A stretch of DNA of 64,000 bases from Jeotgalicoccus halotolerans (GTDB taxonomy: Bacteria; Bacillota; Bacilli; Staphylococcales; Salinicoccaceae), in the NCBI RefSeq assembly GCF_003387165.1, contig NZ_QUMW01000009.1, forward strand, positions 496,001 through 560,000, given 5' to 3'. Within the stretch, counting starts at the first letter, position 1. Every line of letters starts with the position of its first letter. This document shows, piece by piece, positions 9,350 through 20,997 of the stretch. The notes under the pieces are model-generated. The model was not told the origin of the DNA and did not search any database. It was given only the letters and a program-made list of their open reading frames with translations. A program made the translations under genes and the position numbers.

Positions 9350-10258
9350 TTAATATTCTTCGTCTTTATACCCGAGAGATCTTATAAAGGTCGGTTTATT
9401 GCGCCAGTCTTTCTGTACTTTTACCCAAAGCTCGAGATACACTTTGCTTCCGAGCAGATTTTCGATATCCATACGCGCTTCGCGTCCGATTTCTTTCAGC
9501 ATCTTGCCGCCTTTACCGATAACCATTCCTTTTTGCGACTCGCGTTCAACGTAAATAAGCGCTTCGACTTTTACTTTGCCGCCGTCATCGTCGCCTTTCA
9601 TTTTCAACACTTCAACCCCAATTGCGTGAGGCAGTTCCTGGCTCAGCTTATGCAGAGCCTTTTCACGAATCAGTTCGCTCACGATAAAATGCTCGGGATG
9701 GTCAGTGATCCGGTCTTCCGGATAATACATCGGTCCTTCAGGAAGATGCGATTCGATAACCGACAAAAGACGGTCAATATTATTACCCTGCAGCGCTGAA
9801 ATCGGCACAACATCACTGAAGTCCAGCTTGTCTTTGTAGACCTCAATCTGTTTGATTAAATCATCCGGATGAATTAAATCGATTTTATTTAGCACTAAGA
9901 TAATCGGTGTCTTCGTGTTTTTAAGCATATCGATAATAAATTCATCGCCGCGTCCGATTTCTTCAGCAGCGTTAATTATAAACAGGATAACTTCTGTTTC
10001 ACGAAGTGTATTCCGCGCGACTTTCATCATATGCTCCCCGAGCTGGTGTTTCGGCTTGTGTATCCCCGGTGTATCGATAAAAATCATCTGGGCATTGTCT
10101 TTTGTATATACCCCTTGTATTTTATTTCTTGTTGTCTGCGGTTTATCCGACATAATTGCGACCTTTTGACCAAGAACCTTGTTCATAAATGTAGATTTAC
10201 CTACATTCGGCCGTCCAATGATGCTGACGAAACCTGATTTAAAACCGTTAAAATTCAT
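9350..10258 (-). CDS. era: GTPase Era, 16S rRNA maturation factor
   Basis: A 302-aa GTPase with G1 (GRPNVGKST, residues 15-23), G3 (DTPGIH) and G4 (NKID). A C-terminal KH domain carries [13 protein letters not shown]. Era binds the 3' end of 16S rRNA during 30S assembly. Its ATG overlaps the cdd stop codon by one base (TAATG), so the two are translationally coupled. Confidence 0.96.
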   Translation of the reverse strand: MNFNGFKSGFVSIIGRPNVGKSTFMNKVLGQKVAIMSDKPQTTRNKIQGVYTKDNAQMIFIDTPGIHKPKHQLGEHMMKVARNTLRETEVILFIINAAEEIGRGDEFIIDMLKNTKTPIILVLNKIDLIHPDDLIKQIEVYKDKLDFSDVVPISALQGNNIDRLLSVIESHLPEGPMYYPEDRITDHPEHFIVSELIREKALHKLSQELPHAIGVEVLKMKGDDDGGKVKVEALIYVERESQKGMVIGKGGKMLKEIGREARMDIENLLGSKVYLELWVKVQKDWRNKPTFIRSLGYKDEEY

Positions 10259-10665
10259 TAATCCATATCCTTCCCGCTAAAACCGAGCGGCAGCAGATCA
10301 TCTACCGTCCGTTTTATTACTTCACCGGATTTGCTCGTTAAGTAAACCGGCATCTCATCATGGCATAATTCTTTCATTACCTGCCTGCAGACACCGCAAG
10401 GGCTCGCAGGTTCAGGTGCGTCTGTAACGATTACAATCGCTTTGAACTTTCTCTTATTATTAGCATATGCGCTGACAAGCGCAGTGCGTTCTGCACAGAT
10501 CGAGGCAGGATACGCAGCATTTTCAATATTCGTTCCGTAAATGTACTCATCATCTTCAGTAATCAAAAGAGCACCTACGTTAAACTCAGAATAAGGTGTG
10601 TATGCCCGCGATTGCGCTTTTTGCACTTCAGCCAGCCATTCTTCTTTAAATAATCCATCATTCAT
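10258..10665 (-). CDS. cdd: Cytidine deaminase
   Basis: A 135-aa homotetrameric-type cytidine deaminase (cytidine or deoxycytidine to uridine). The zinc site is C57-A-E59 with C90 and C93 (PCGVC), and [12 protein letters not shown] is the substrate-binding region. Length matches the small Firmicute form. It lies between dgkA and era as in Bacillus. Confidence 0.96.
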   Translation of the reverse strand: MNDGLFKEEWLAEVQKAQSRAYTPYSEFNVGALLITEDDEYIYGTNIENAAYPASICAERTALVSAYANNKRKFKAIVIVTDAPEPASPCGVCRQVMKELCHDEMPVYLTSKSGEVIKRTVDDLLPLGFSGKDMD

Positions 10666-10677
10666 CTGACGTCCCCC

Positions 10678-11022
10678 TTATATAAAAAAATACGGTATGA
10701 GGATAACCATACCGACGATTACAGCATATACACTTGCAAGCAGCACTGCCGCTGCTGCAATATCTTTCGCATAGCGGGCAAGTATATGGTAATCGCCGGT
10801 AACTAAATCCACCGTGTATTCAATTGCACTGTTTATTGCTTCTGTAATCAATACTAAAAAAACAGCAGTTATTATAAACAGCCATTCCACTGCAGTGATA
10901 TTGACTGCAGCACAAATACAAATGGCCGCAGCTGCAAAAATCAGATGCAGTAAAAACTTTCTATCCTTTTTAAACAGCTGAAAAAGTCCATGGAGAGGAT
11001 GCTTAAACCGGTCCGGATTAAT
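10678..11022 (-). CDS. dgkA: Undecaprenol/diacylglycerol kinase DgkA, apparent ATT start
   Basis: The reading frame encodes a DgkA-family integral membrane kinase with the core motif [13 protein letters not shown] and a C-terminal [12 protein letters not shown]. Only 70 residues follow the first GTG (10890), yet the frame upstream continues with conserved DgkA N-terminal sequence ([22 protein letters not shown]) back to a stop at 11029-11031. The only plausible initiation codon near the expected N-terminus is ATT at 11022, overlapping the ybeY stop as ATTAA, with GGTGTG upstream. That gives 114 aa, the usual length. The Firmicute homologue phosphorylates undecaprenol. Confidence 0.8.
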   Translation of the reverse strand: MNPDRFKHPLHGLFQLFKKDRKFLLHLIFAAAAICICAAVNITAVEWLFIITAVFLVLITEAINSAIEYTVDLVTGDYHILARYAKDIAAAAVLLASVYAVIVGMVILIPYFFI

Positions 11023-11479
11023 CGCGTGTCACACCGAATGCATTTAATATTTCTTCTTGTTTACCGTTCATTACAGCTTCGTCATCGCTCTCCATATGAT
11101 CGTAGCCTAAAAGGTGCAGGAATCCATGTAGTGCGAGGAAAAGAAGTTCACGGCGATAGCTGTGACCGTAATCTTCCGCCTGTTCTTTTGCACGGTCTGT
11201 ACTGATTACAATATCTCCGAGAGTACGAGGCGCCTCGGCATGAATAATATTCATGTCATCTTCCTCAAGCGCAAAAGAAATTACATCTGTTACGCTGTCT
11301 TTATCCCGGTAATCCCTGTTGATATTTTGAATTTCTTCATTTGAAACGAAAGAAACAGATACTTCTGCATCGCCTTCTTCTTCAAGATGGCCGTAGGCGA
11401 AGGTTAACAATTCCGATACTTCTTTAAGCTCAGCATCATTGACAAAATTATCATCGTTAATAAAATCTATATTAATCAT
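11018..11479 (-). CDS. ybeY: Endoribonuclease YbeY, rRNA maturation
   Basis: A 153-aa metal-dependent RNase needed for 16S rRNA 3' end processing and ribosome quality control. The zinc site H118-GFL-H122-LLGYD-H128 is intact. Its ATG overlaps the phoH stop (ATGA), and its stop overlaps the start of dgkA, so phoH-ybeY-dgkA-cdd-era-recO reads as one operon. The pgpH (yqfF) gene found here in Bacillus is absent. Confidence 0.95.
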   Translation of the reverse strand: MINIDFINDDNFVNDAELKEVSELLTFAYGHLEEEGDAEVSVSFVSNEEIQNINRDYRDKDSVTDVISFALEEDDMNIIHAEAPRTLGDIVISTDRAKEQAEDYGHSYRRELLFLALHGFLHLLGYDHMESDDEAVMNGKQEEILNAFGVTRD

Positions 11480-12429
11480 AGCTGTGTATCCTTTTCATAC
11501 GCAAGAATTATTTTAGAAACAAGCGGATGTCTGACAACATCTGTTTCATCCATGCGTTTAATAGCGATTCCTTTAATATTCTCAAGCCGTTTTACAGATT
11601 CAACCAGCCCGCTTTTTGTGGAGCCCGGCAGGTCAATCTGTGTTTCATCGCCGGTAACAATCATCTTCGAGCCGAAACCGAGCCGGGTTAAAAACATTTT
11701 CATCTGCATTTCAGTCGTGTTCTGCGCTTCATCGAGAATAACAAAAGCTTCATTCAGCGTACGTCCGCGCATATAGGCAAGCGGAGCAACTTCAATCACG
11801 CCGCGCTCAATTAAGCGGTCAGTCGTTTCGACACCGAGAACTGCGTGAAGACCATCGTACAGCGGTCTCAGATAAGGATCCACTTTTTCTTTTAAATCAC
11901 CCGGCAGAAACCCGAGATTCTCGCCCGCTTCTACTGCAGGACGCGTCAGCACGATGCGCTTAACCTGGTTTTCACGAAGCATCTGACAGGCGATTACAAC
12001 AGCTAAAAAAGTTTTCCCTGTACCTGCAGGCCCGATACCGAAAGTTAAGTCATGCTTTCTTATACTATCGACATACTGACGCTGCCCTGTAGTTTTCGCT
12101 TTAATACTTTTACCTTTAACATCTTTAGCAATTTCCTCGTTATAAAGATCTTGTAAATATTCGATGGTATCATTCTTTGCCATCATCGCAGCAGACTGTA
12201 CATCTCTTAATGAAATCGACATACCCCGCTGGATTATTTTTAATAAATGAAGCAGCACATCTTCAGCGAGTTCGACATTCTCTTCATCATCGCCGCTGAC
12301 AGTAATTTCATTGCCGAGCGTATGAATTTTAACGCCGAATTCCTCTTCCAGGTATGTGATGTGTGAATCATTTGCACCTATTAAAGCCTGAGCTTCGTCA
12401 AGGCTGTCTATATTAATAATATTAGGCAT
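11476..12429 (-). CDS. phoH: PhoH-family ATPase (YbeZ-like)
   Basis: A 317-aa P-loop ATPase related to the helicase core of SF1 proteins. Walker A is GPAGTGKT (residues 133-140) and Walker B is VILDEAQN (about 230). The partnership with YbeY is conserved widely, suggesting a role in RNA metabolism. It is the first gene of the phoH-to-recO operon. Confidence 0.94.
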   Translation of the reverse strand: MPNIINIDSLDEAQALIGANDSHITYLEEEFGVKIHTLGNEITVSGDDEENVELAEDVLLHLLKIIQRGMSISLRDVQSAAMMAKNDTIEYLQDLYNEEIAKDVKGKSIKAKTTGQRQYVDSIRKHDLTFGIGPAGTGKTFLAVVIACQMLRENQVKRIVLTRPAVEAGENLGFLPGDLKEKVDPYLRPLYDGLHAVLGVETTDRLIERGVIEVAPLAYMRGRTLNEAFVILDEAQNTTEMQMKMFLTRLGFGSKMIVTGDETQIDLPGSTKSGLVESVKRLENIKGIAIKRMDETDVVRHPLVSKIILAYEKDTQL

Positions 12430-12507
12430 TTACAAACCCCTTTATAATAAACTTGTCTATTTAAATTTACCACTATCAATAGCGTACTGCAATTATTTCA
12501 GACACAT

Positions 12508-12600
12508 ATGAGCGGCGGTCAAAGCGATGGGAGCTGGAGTAGACATGAGACTATCAAGCCAACCCCAGAGCGCCCGGATACGCATGAGACCCAATCATGC
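12508..12600. repeat. Degenerate intergenic repeats related to the 8431-8582 array
   Basis: ATGAG occurs at 12508, 12545 and 12584 (spacing 37 and 39 bp). The third unit reads GGATACGCATGAGACC, CAA, TCATGCTACC. This closely resembles units 1-2 of the 41-bp array, which read GTATACATGAGACC, TCG, TCATGACTAC. No coding potential was found. The 280-bp gap between the membrane-anchored protein gene and phoH holds only these units and the terminator at 12660-12688. Confidence 0.5.
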
Positions 12601-12659
12601 TACCCCGCAGTCTCAAAATACAAAACAGTTCCTGCCGCCAAGAAAATCAGCTGTAAAAA

Positions 12660-12688
12660 TTAAAAACCGGACGGGGAATCCCATCCGG
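12660..12688 (-). terminator. Intrinsic terminator after the floA-linked gene
   Basis: On the minus strand CCGGATGGG pairs with CCCGTCCGG (one G-T pair) followed by TTTTTAATTTTT, 22 bp after the stop codon at 12710. Confidence 0.85.
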
Positions 12689-12709
12689 TCAGCGCTGTGT
12701 TTATAATCA

Positions 12710-13423
12710 TCAGCCAAGCTTCTTATTCGTTTTCTGTTTAGATTTCGGTTTTCCGAGAATCTCCGACATAATAATACCGTTAACAAATGATTTTGAATCA
12801 AAGGATAGATCATCAGATGATATTGAAGTATCGGAGGCACTCTGCCTGCCGTGTTTATGCATCTGATTGGCGTCATCATCATATGAATAGCGTACTTCAT
12901 CTGCAATATCACGTCCGAGGCCTGCTGTTTTTTCAGTACGCTCGTCGTAACCTTTAGTATACACATTTTCTTTTGCTTCCGAAGCACGTTTCGCATGCTT
13001 TGAACGGTCTGTAATACGTTTTTCAATATCAGAAATATTCTGGGATGAATTCGCGCGTTCGCGCGCGGTCTGAATTGTTTCTCGCACCGGCCGCTCTGAA
13101 GCTTGTCTTTCCGGACGACTGTTTGGAGCCGTTTCGCGGCTTCTGGATGGTTCTCTCGGCGAGGGTTTAGATTCTGTGCGTGTCTGTTGTTCCGAGTTGT
13201 TGAATTCTTCATCAAATGCCTCTTGCAGCGTCTGGAAGAATCCTTTTTGTTCATTTGTTGTCGTCTCACGGTCAGGCTGCCTGCTGCGCGGCGCAGTGTT
13301 TTGTCTTCTATCCAGTTTAGAAGTATCAATATTGCGGTCGCCTTCTTTGTCTTTGTTGTTTTTACTGCCGATGATTGAAGAGACTATACCGAGGACGATA
13401 ATTAGTAGTGGAATAAGTTCCAT
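12710..13423 (-). CDS. Hypothetical membrane-anchored, mostly disordered protein
   Basis: A 237-aa protein I do not recognise functionally. Residues 3-19 form one membrane segment (LIPLLIIVLGIVSSIIG), so the bulk should be cytoplasmic if N-out. The middle (about 20-185) is low-complexity and highly charged (Arg, Glu, Ser, Thr, Gln), with no folded domain apparent. A short hydrophobic/ordered segment near the C-terminus (SFVNGIIMSEILGKPK) resembles a terminal conserved motif. It lies 13 bp after floA and is probably co-transcribed with it, so a link to membrane microdomains is possible but unproven. Confidence 0.75.
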   Translation of the reverse strand: MELIPLLIIVLGIVSSIIGSKNNKDKEGDRNIDTSKLDRRQNTAPRSRQPDRETTTNEQKGFFQTLQEAFDEEFNNSEQQTRTESKPSPREPSRSRETAPNSRPERQASERPVRETIQTARERANSSQNISDIEKRITDRSKHAKRASEAKENVYTKGYDERTEKTAGLGRDIADEVRYSYDDDANQMHKHGRQSASDTSISSDDLSFDSKSFVNGIIMSEILGKPKSKQKTNKKLG

Positions 13424-13436
13424 ACTATATCACACC

Positions 13437-14444
13437 CTATTCTTCTTCGTTAAATTGTGTAGGGTTTGTCATTTTATTTATTGAATCTCTCATGCTGGTA
13501 TCTGCTTCAACATTCTTCAGATCGTAATAATCAGTTGCTGAAATATTTCCGTCTTCTAATGCTTTGGCAAATGCAAGAGGTACTCTGGATTCTGCTTCTA
13601 CTACTTTCGCTCTCATTTCCTGTACGCGGGCTTTCATTTCCTGTTCCTGCGCTACAGCCATTGCACGGCGTTCTTCCGCTTTAGCTTGTGCAATATTTTT
13701 ATCTGCAACAGCCTGTTCAGTCTGAAGATCCGCACCAATGTTTTTACCGATATCCACATCTGCAATATCGATTGAAAGAATTTCAAATGCAGTACCTGCA
13801 TCTAAACCTTTCGATAAAACAGTTTGTGAAATACGTTCCGGATTTTCCAGCACTTCCGCATGCTTGTTGGAAGAACCGATAGTTGAGATTACCCCTTCAC
13901 CGACCCGGGCGATGATCGTTTCTTCACCGGCACCACCGACAAGGCGTTCGATGTTTGCTCTCACTGTAATTCTTGCTTTTGCTTTAACTTCGATACCATC
14001 AACAGCAACACCAGCAATGAATGGTGTTTCGATAACTTTCGGGTTGACACTCATCTGTACTGCTTCAAGCACGTCACGGCCTGCAAGGTCGATTGCAGCA
14101 CAGCGTTCAAATGTTAAGTTAATATCCGCACGCTGAGCAGCGATTAAGGCATCGACAACACGGTCGACGTTACCGCCGGCTAAAAAGTGAGATTCAAGCT
14201 GATTCGTCGACAGCTGAATACCCGCTTTGTGCGCTTTAATCATCGGCTCGATAACACGTTTAGGTTTAACACGTCTTAAACGCATACCCACCAATGTAAA
14301 GATACCTACTTTAACACCAGCAGCAACTGCTGAAATCCATAAACCGATTGGAACAAATGACAGGATAAATGCAGCAACGATAATAATTACTACGAAAATC
14401 AGTAATGTTACGAGTGCACCGCCTGTAATAAATGCTAAATTCAT
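13437..14444 (-). CDS. floA: Flotillin-like protein FloA
   Basis: A 335-aa flotillin-like scaffold of functional membrane microdomains (YqfA family). Two N-terminal hydrophobic segments (about residues 5-28 and 30-53) precede a PHB/SPFH-like domain and a helical region rich in Ala, Glu and Gln ([22 protein letters not shown] in parts). Length matches S. aureus FloA. It is preceded by an NfeD-family gene (18-bp gap), the conserved partner of flotillins and stomatins. Confidence 0.96.
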   Translation of the reverse strand: MNLAFITGGALVTLLIFVVIIIVAAFILSFVPIGLWISAVAAGVKVGIFTLVGMRLRRVKPKRVIEPMIKAHKAGIQLSTNQLESHFLAGGNVDRVVDALIAAQRADINLTFERCAAIDLAGRDVLEAVQMSVNPKVIETPFIAGVAVDGIEVKAKARITVRANIERLVGGAGEETIIARVGEGVISTIGSSNKHAEVLENPERISQTVLSKGLDAGTAFEILSIDIADVDIGKNIGADLQTEQAVADKNIAQAKAEERRAMAVAQEQEMKARVQEMRAKVVEAESRVPLAFAKALEDGNISATDYYDLKNVEADTSMRDSINKMTNPTQFNEEE

Positions 14445-14462
14445 TCTCCACTCTCCTTGTTT

Positions 14463-15146
14463 TTAATCTTCCGTTGGTCTGACAACAATTCTCGTACCTT
14501 CCACAAAAATAATTTTAACCTTTACATCACTCGGAATATACGATCCTTCGGCAACAGCATCGATTCTTTCATCACCGAGACGGATTGTCCCGGAGGGTCT
14601 TAAAACCGTATGTGTCACCGCCATTTTACCGACTAAATGCGAGCGGTCATCAAATGATGTATACCCCGATTCCTTGTCCGTTGCATCATTTAAAATCAAC
14701 CGATTTAGAAAAGAAATTTTACGTTTCTTATGTTTCACAAATATCACCCACTCTATTATCACCATAATTAAAATTACGGCTAAGAAAATACTGTATAGAA
14801 CTGCATTGCCGCTGACTGTTAATATACTTACTCCAAATACGATAATTCCGATAAGCCCGAGCAGTGTTCCAATAACAAAAAATTCAATTAGAATAAGAAA
14901 ACCGCTGAGCAGAATCAGGATTAATGTCAGCATATTGCCGCCGCCAGTAAGAAGGTGACCCGAGAAAAAGATAAATATCGACAGAACAGCAAGAATGCCG
15001 ATAATATTAACTCTCTGCGAGAAGAGCTGATACACCACACCAAGGAAGAATATTGATAATAATAGAAATGCAACAACGGGTGAAGTTACAACATCTATAT
15101 AAAATTGAATTGAGTCTTTAATTATATATAAATATGAACCGCCCAT
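14463..15146 (-). CDS. NfeD-family membrane protein (YqeZ-like, short form)
   Basis: A 227-aa protein with about four to five transmembrane segments (residues 20-140) and a C-terminal OB-fold (about 165-225; GKMAVTHTVLRPSGTIRLGDERIDAV). This is the short NfeD form without the serine protease domain of the full YqeZ. NfeD proteins act with flotillins in membrane organisation. The second ATG (15146) is preferred because AGGAGGG directly abuts the first ATG (15152) and sits 6 bp before the second. Paired with floA. Confidence 0.88.
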   Translation of the reverse strand: MGGSYLYIIKDSIQFYIDVVTSPVVAFLLLSIFFLGVVYQLFSQRVNIIGILAVLSIFIFFSGHLLTGGGNMLTLILILLSGFLILIEFFVIGTLLGLIGIIVFGVSILTVSGNAVLYSIFLAVILIMVIIEWVIFVKHKKRKISFLNRLILNDATDKESGYTSFDDRSHLVGKMAVTHTVLRPSGTIRLGDERIDAVAEGSYIPSDVKVKIIFVEGTRIVVRPTED

Positions 15147-15205
15147 GTACATCCCTCCTGCTTCCGATTATACATTAACTGCGGGTAAATGAGAAATGTA
15201 GATAC

Positions 15206-15238
15206 AAAAAAACAGCGTACAAAATGTACGCTGTTTTT
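15206..15238 (-). terminator. Intrinsic terminator after rpsU
   Basis: AAAAACAGCGTAC, loop AAAAT, GTACGCTGTTTTT; symmetric, so active on either strand. It lies 34 bp downstream of rpsU and upstream of the nfeD gene. Confidence 0.9.
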
Positions 15239-15271
15239 ATAATATATCACTTATCAGAGGGAAGAGTGATA

Positions 15272-15448
15272 TTACTTGAACTTACGCTTACGCGCAGCTT
15301 CAGATTTCTTCTTGCGTTTTACGCTTGGTTTTTCGTAAAACTCTCTTTTACGTGCTTCTTGAATCGTACCGTTTTTAGATACTGTACGTTTGAAACGACG
15401 AAGAGCATCTTCAATTGGTTCGTTTTGCTTAACAACTGTTTTTGACAT
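15272..15448 (-). CDS. rpsU: 30S ribosomal protein bS21
   Basis: A 58-aa basic protein ([19 protein letters not shown] ... [15 protein letters not shown]), the full length of bS21. The ATG at 15448 has GGAGGGAGGG upstream; the nine in-frame codons before it include the SD itself and are excluded. Confidence 0.96.
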   Translation of the reverse strand: MSKTVVKQNEPIEDALRRFKRTVSKNGTIQEARKREFYEKPSVKRKKKSEAARKRKFK

Positions 15449-15549
15449 TTGTTTTCCCTCCCTCCGATAATGCAAAAGGCTAATTCACATAGACTATACT
15501 ATGTACTTTAATATTATAATATACTAGATTTGTTTCAGTCAACTGTAAT

Positions 15550-16215
15550 TTAATAATCGCTCTCTGAAACTTCTCCATTAACAATTGCGATTCCGCTTGA
15601 AGCGCCGATTCTTGTAGCTCCGACTTCAATCATCTTTTTGGCATCCTCATAAGATCGTACGCCGCCGCTTGCTTTAACGCCCATGTCTTCGCCTACTGTC
15701 AGGCGCATAAGCGCAACAGCTTCCACACTGGCTCCGCTGCCATTAAAGCCGGTAGATGTTTTAACGAAATCCGCACCTGCTTCTTGTGCTAATCTTGAAG
15801 CAGTCACAACCTCATCTTCTGTAAGCAGTGACGATTCAATAATAACTTTAACAAGTGCTTCTTTATTAGCAGCATCTACGACGCTTTTAATATCTTCTTT
15901 TACGTAATCAAAATTGCCTGCTTTAAGCTGGCCGATATTAATTACCATATCCACTTCATCAGCACCGTTTGAAATAGCATCTTTAGTTTCAAATGCTTTA
16001 ACTTCTGATGTAGTTGCACCGTGAGGAAAACCGATTACTGTGCATACTTTAACTTCGCTCTCAGCAAGCTTTTCTGCGGCAGTTTTAACCCAAGACGGCT
16101 GGATACAGACGCTGAAGAAGCCATGTTCATGCGCCTCGTCACACAGTACTGAAATCTCTTTATCAGTAACTTCCGGTTTTAATAATGTATGGTCGATATA
16201 CTTTGCTGCGTTCAT
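15550..16215 (-). CDS. deoC: Deoxyribose-phosphate aldolase
   Basis: A 221-aa class I aldolase splitting 2-deoxyribose 5-phosphate into glyceraldehyde 3-phosphate and acetaldehyde. The Schiff-base lysine is K152 (DFVKTSTGF), with the proton-relay lysine in GVKASGGVR and the aspartate in [13 protein letters not shown] barrel of normal length. Together with cdd it serves deoxynucleoside salvage. Its SD is AGGAGTG. Confidence 0.96.
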   Translation of the reverse strand: MNAAKYIDHTLLKPEVTDKEISVLCDEAHEHGFFSVCIQPSWVKTAAEKLAESEVKVCTVIGFPHGATTSEVKAFETKDAISNGADEVDMVINIGQLKAGNFDYVKEDIKSVVDAANKEALVKVIIESSLLTEDEVVTASRLAQEAGADFVKTSTGFNGSGASVEAVALMRLTVGEDMGVKASGGVRSYEDAKKMIEVGATRIGASSGIAIVNGEVSESDY

Positions 16216-16267
16216 TTTAATGACACTCCTAATAATTTATATTCATCGTAATGATACCACAAATGAG

Positions 16268-16984
16268 TTATTCATAGTAACTTCCAATTACAGAAAGTGC
16301 ATAGAGCGGCGCTGTTTCCGCTCTTAAAATTCTGCGTCCGAGTGCGATATTCTCATAAGTTTTAAAAATATCAGCTTCTGTTTCGGTAAAACCGCCTTCG
16401 GGCCCAAACACAACAGCAATCGTCTTTACACTGGTGCGCGCGAGAATATCTTTTATTGAACTGCCGGTAAGATTGTTATCCTCATAAGCAAATAATACAA
16501 GATCATATTGTGTGAAATCAATAGTTTTCAGTGCTCCGACAAATGAAATGCCAGGTATTTTAGTGCGTCTGCTTTGTTCAGAAGCTTCTCTCGCAATCTT
16601 TTCATAGCGCAAAAGCCTGCTCTTTTCTTTTTTAGCATCCAGTTTAACGACGCTGCGTTCAGCTTTATACAAGATAAAGTGATGAACCCCGAGCTCGGTC
16701 GACTTCTGAATGACAAGATCCATCTTGTCTCCCTTTAAGAAGGGTGAATACAATGTAATATCTACCGGAAGCTCCACTTCACTCTCTATTTTTTCTATCA
16801 CTTCATATGATACCGGTTCAAGATCAGTCAGCAGGACGAGATAAGCATTGCCCTCCCCGTCGACTACATTAAACTTATCTCCGGCTTTGGCGCGCATTAC
16901 ATTTCTAATATGATGCACATGCTCATCGTCCATAACAAACGTTTCATTAAGCGAGACTGTTCCTTTGATAAAATACCGCTGCAT
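16268..16984 (-). CDS. rsmE: 16S rRNA (uracil(1498)-N3)-methyltransferase RsmE
   Basis: A 238-aa SPOUT methyltransferase. The N-terminal PUA-like part has MQRYFIKG and HHIRNVMRAKAGD; the C-terminal knot has VVFGPEGGFTETE and LGRRILRAETAP, the SAM-binding signature. The start overlaps the prmA stop by one base. Last gene of the heat-shock operon in this order. Confidence 0.95.
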   Translation of the reverse strand: MQRYFIKGTVSLNETFVMDDEHVHHIRNVMRAKAGDKFNVVDGEGNAYLVLLTDLEPVSYEVIEKIESEVELPVDITLYSPFLKGDKMDLVIQKSTELGVHHFILYKAERSVVKLDAKKEKSRLLRYEKIAREASEQSRRTKIPGISFVGALKTIDFTQYDLVLFAYEDNNLTGSSIKDILARTSVKTIAVVFGPEGGFTETEADIFKTYENIALGRRILRAETAPLYALSVIGSYYE

Positions 16985-17919
16985 TATGCCACCTTCAGAG
17001 CCGATATTGCGACCCAGCCTTCTTCTTCAAGAACATCAGTAATTGAGAACCCTGCCTGTTTCATATGCGTGATAATATCATCTCGTTTTTCAACGATAAT
17101 GCCGGACGCGATAAAACGTCCGTTATTATTCAGCAGTTTGTAAGCATCATCAATCATATCATCTATAATATGTGCAAGAATATTTGCTACGATAACATCA
17201 TAATTTTCGGTTTCATCTTTTAACAGATCGGCAGGCATGACCGCAATATCTTCCCCGCAGTCATTTAAAGCAAAGTTCTCTTTTGAAACCTGCAATGACA
17301 ATTCATCAATATCAGTTGCTTTAATATCTCTTGCGCCGAGTAAATAAGCACCAATTGATAAAATCCCGGAACCCGTACCGACATCAATTACTTTGTCCGC
17401 TGGATTTATTACATCTTCAAGAAAAGTCAGACACATGCTCGTCGTGGCATGATCGCCAGTTCCGAAGGCCATGCCGGGATCAATTTTAATCACTTTATCG
17501 CTGTCGGCAATTTCAACATCAGCATACTCCCATGAAGGAACGATTAAGAAGTTTCTGCCGACTTTGAAATTATGAAAATATTTCTTCCACTCATTTTCCC
17601 AGTCCATCTCATCTATGATGCTGGTGCTGATTTCAATTTCTTCTTTACGAACAAGAGGTGTTTCACTGATAAACTGTTTGATTTCACTAAGCTTGCCATC
17701 GATATCATGTGTTTCATCAAAATAAACGAGTATACGTATGTCACTGTCCGGATAGTCTTTCGGATTCAGCCGGAATTTCTCATCAAAATCCTCAGTTTTA
17801 GCTTTTAATATATCAACAGAATGTTCGATTGAAACACCTTTTGCGATTGTATTTAAGAATATTGAAAACTGTTCTTCGTTCTCTTCTTTAGTGCTGATAC
17901 TGACTTCATGCCATTTCAT
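16984..17919 (-). CDS. prmA: Ribosomal protein L11 methyltransferase PrmA
   Basis: A 311-aa SAM-dependent methyltransferase of uL11. The signature PGMAFGTGDHATT precedes motif I VIDVGTGSGILSIGA, and VANILAHII is the catalytic NxxA-type region. Its SD (AGGTGAG) lies inside the dnaJ stop region, 3 bp gap, so translation is coupled to dnaJ. Confidence 0.96.
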   Translation of the reverse strand: MKWHEVSISTKEENEEQFSIFLNTIAKGVSIEHSVDILKAKTEDFDEKFRLNPKDYPDSDIRILVYFDETHDIDGKLSEIKQFISETPLVRKEEIEISTSIIDEMDWENEWKKYFHNFKVGRNFLIVPSWEYADVEIADSDKVIKIDPGMAFGTGDHATTSMCLTFLEDVINPADKVIDVGTGSGILSIGAYLLGARDIKATDIDELSLQVSKENFALNDCGEDIAVMPADLLKDETENYDVIVANILAHIIDDMIDDAYKLLNNNGRFIASGIIVEKRDDIITHMKQAGFSITDVLEEEGWVAISALKVA

Positions 17920-17922
17920 AGT

Positions 17923-19047
17923 TTACTCACCTTTAAAGAATCGTTTTGTTTTATCAAAAATATTTTCCTGCTGCTCACTGATATTCTCACCGTTTATATC
18001 TGCCAGTTTCTTAAATACTTCCCGTTCCTGTTCAGACAGTCGCGTAGGCGTAACAACAGTCACTGTTACATACTGGTCGCCGTAGCCGAATCCCTGGACG
18101 TTTTTCACACCTTTTTCTTTCAGTCTGAAGCGTCTTCCGGACTGTGTGCCGGCAGGTATGGTCAGCATGACTGACGAATTGATTGTCGGAACTTTCAATT
18201 CATCACCGAGAGCGGCCTGGGCGAATGAAATTTTAAGCTCATAATGGATATCATCGCCGTCACGAGTAAATTTAGCATCCTGCTTAACTCTGAATACGAT
18301 ATACAGATCTCCTGCAGGTCCGCCGTTAATACCAGGTTCACCTTGACCCGACAGACGTATCTGCTGGCCGTTGTCAATACCTTCCGGCACTTTCACTTCG
18401 ATATCAACATTTTTCTGAACTGTGCCGTGACCTTTACACTTATCACACGGGTGTTCGATTTCCTGGCCCGTGCCTCCGCATGTAGGACATGTGCGCTGTG
18501 TCTGTACACGGCCGAATGGTGTATTTTGTTCTACTGAGACGTTACCTGCACCTGAACATGTTTTACATGTAGATTTTGACGTACCGGGTTTAGTACCTTC
18601 GCCGTCACAGACGTCGCAGACTACATCTTTTTTAATCGTGACTGTTTTAGTCGCGCCGAAGACAGCCTCATCAAAAGTAACCGTCATCGTATACTGGAGA
18701 TCGTCACCTTTTCTAGGAGCATTCGGATCTCTCTGGCCGCCGCCGCCGAAAAACGAACTGAAGATATCTTCAAAACCGCCAAAGCCTCCGGCACCGCCGA
18801 ATCCTCCACCGCCGCCGAAGCCGCCCTGGGAATTCATACCCTCATGTCCGAAACGGTCGTACTGCGCACGCTTATTGTCGTCAGACAGCACTTCATACGC
18901 TTCAGATACTTCTTTAAATTTTTCATCAGACCCGTCTTTCATGTCCGGGTGATATTTCTTTGATAATTTACGATATGCTTTCTTTATTTCATCTTGTGTT
19001 GCGTTTTTATCTAAACCGAGTATTTCATAAAAGTCTCTTTTAGCCAC
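17923..19047 (-). CDS. dnaJ: Chaperone DnaJ
   Basis: A 374-aa type I Hsp40. J-domain HPD is at residues 33-35, followed by a Gly/Phe-rich linker ([11 protein letters not shown]), four CxxCxGxG zinc repeats ([32 protein letters not shown]) and C-terminal substrate domains. The GTG at 19047 is chosen: GGAGGG lies 8 bp before it, and a TTG further upstream contains the SD. Confidence 0.96.
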   Translation of the reverse strand: MAKRDFYEILGLDKNATQDEIKKAYRKLSKKYHPDMKDGSDEKFKEVSEAYEVLSDDNKRAQYDRFGHEGMNSQGGFGGGGGFGGAGGFGGFEDIFSSFFGGGGQRDPNAPRKGDDLQYTMTVTFDEAVFGATKTVTIKKDVVCDVCDGEGTKPGTSKSTCKTCSGAGNVSVEQNTPFGRVQTQRTCPTCGGTGQEIEHPCDKCKGHGTVQKNVDIEVKVPEGIDNGQQIRLSGQGEPGINGGPAGDLYIVFRVKQDAKFTRDGDDIHYELKISFAQAALGDELKVPTINSSVMLTIPAGTQSGRRFRLKEKGVKNVQGFGYGDQYVTVTVVTPTRLSEQEREVFKKLADINGENISEQQENIFDKTKRFFKGE

Positions 19048-19082
19048 AATTTTTCCCTCCAACAGTCAATATAATACCATTT

Positions 19083-19117
19083 AAAAAAGTCAAAGCCAAT
19101 GCGTTTGGCTTTGACTT
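19083..19117 (-). terminator. Hairpin between dnaK and dnaJ
   Basis: AAGTCAAAGCCAA and TTGGCTTTGACTT form a perfect 13-bp stem with a 5-base loop, followed on the minus strand by TTTTTT. Located just after dnaK, it probably attenuates transcription into dnaJ, a common way to keep DnaK in excess, or stabilises the 3' end of the upstream transcript. Confidence 0.8.
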
Positions 19118-19131
19118 AAGTGTTGAAGATT

Positions 19132-20970
<1,839 letters not shown>

Positions 20971-20997
20971 TTATATATTCCTCCAATTAATTTATTA

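Noticed and set aside
10678-10890. dgkA as a 70-aa protein starting at GTG 10890
   Set aside because: This would remove the conserved N-terminal amphipathic region and first membrane helix that are clearly encoded upstream in the same frame, and no SD precedes this GTG.
12613-13329. A 238-codon open frame on the minus strand overlapping the floA-linked gene
   Set aside because: Its product is a basic, low-complexity string without a recognisable domain or ribosome site. The overlapping frame 12710-13423 has an SD, a membrane anchor and an operon position, so this is a shifted-frame shadow.
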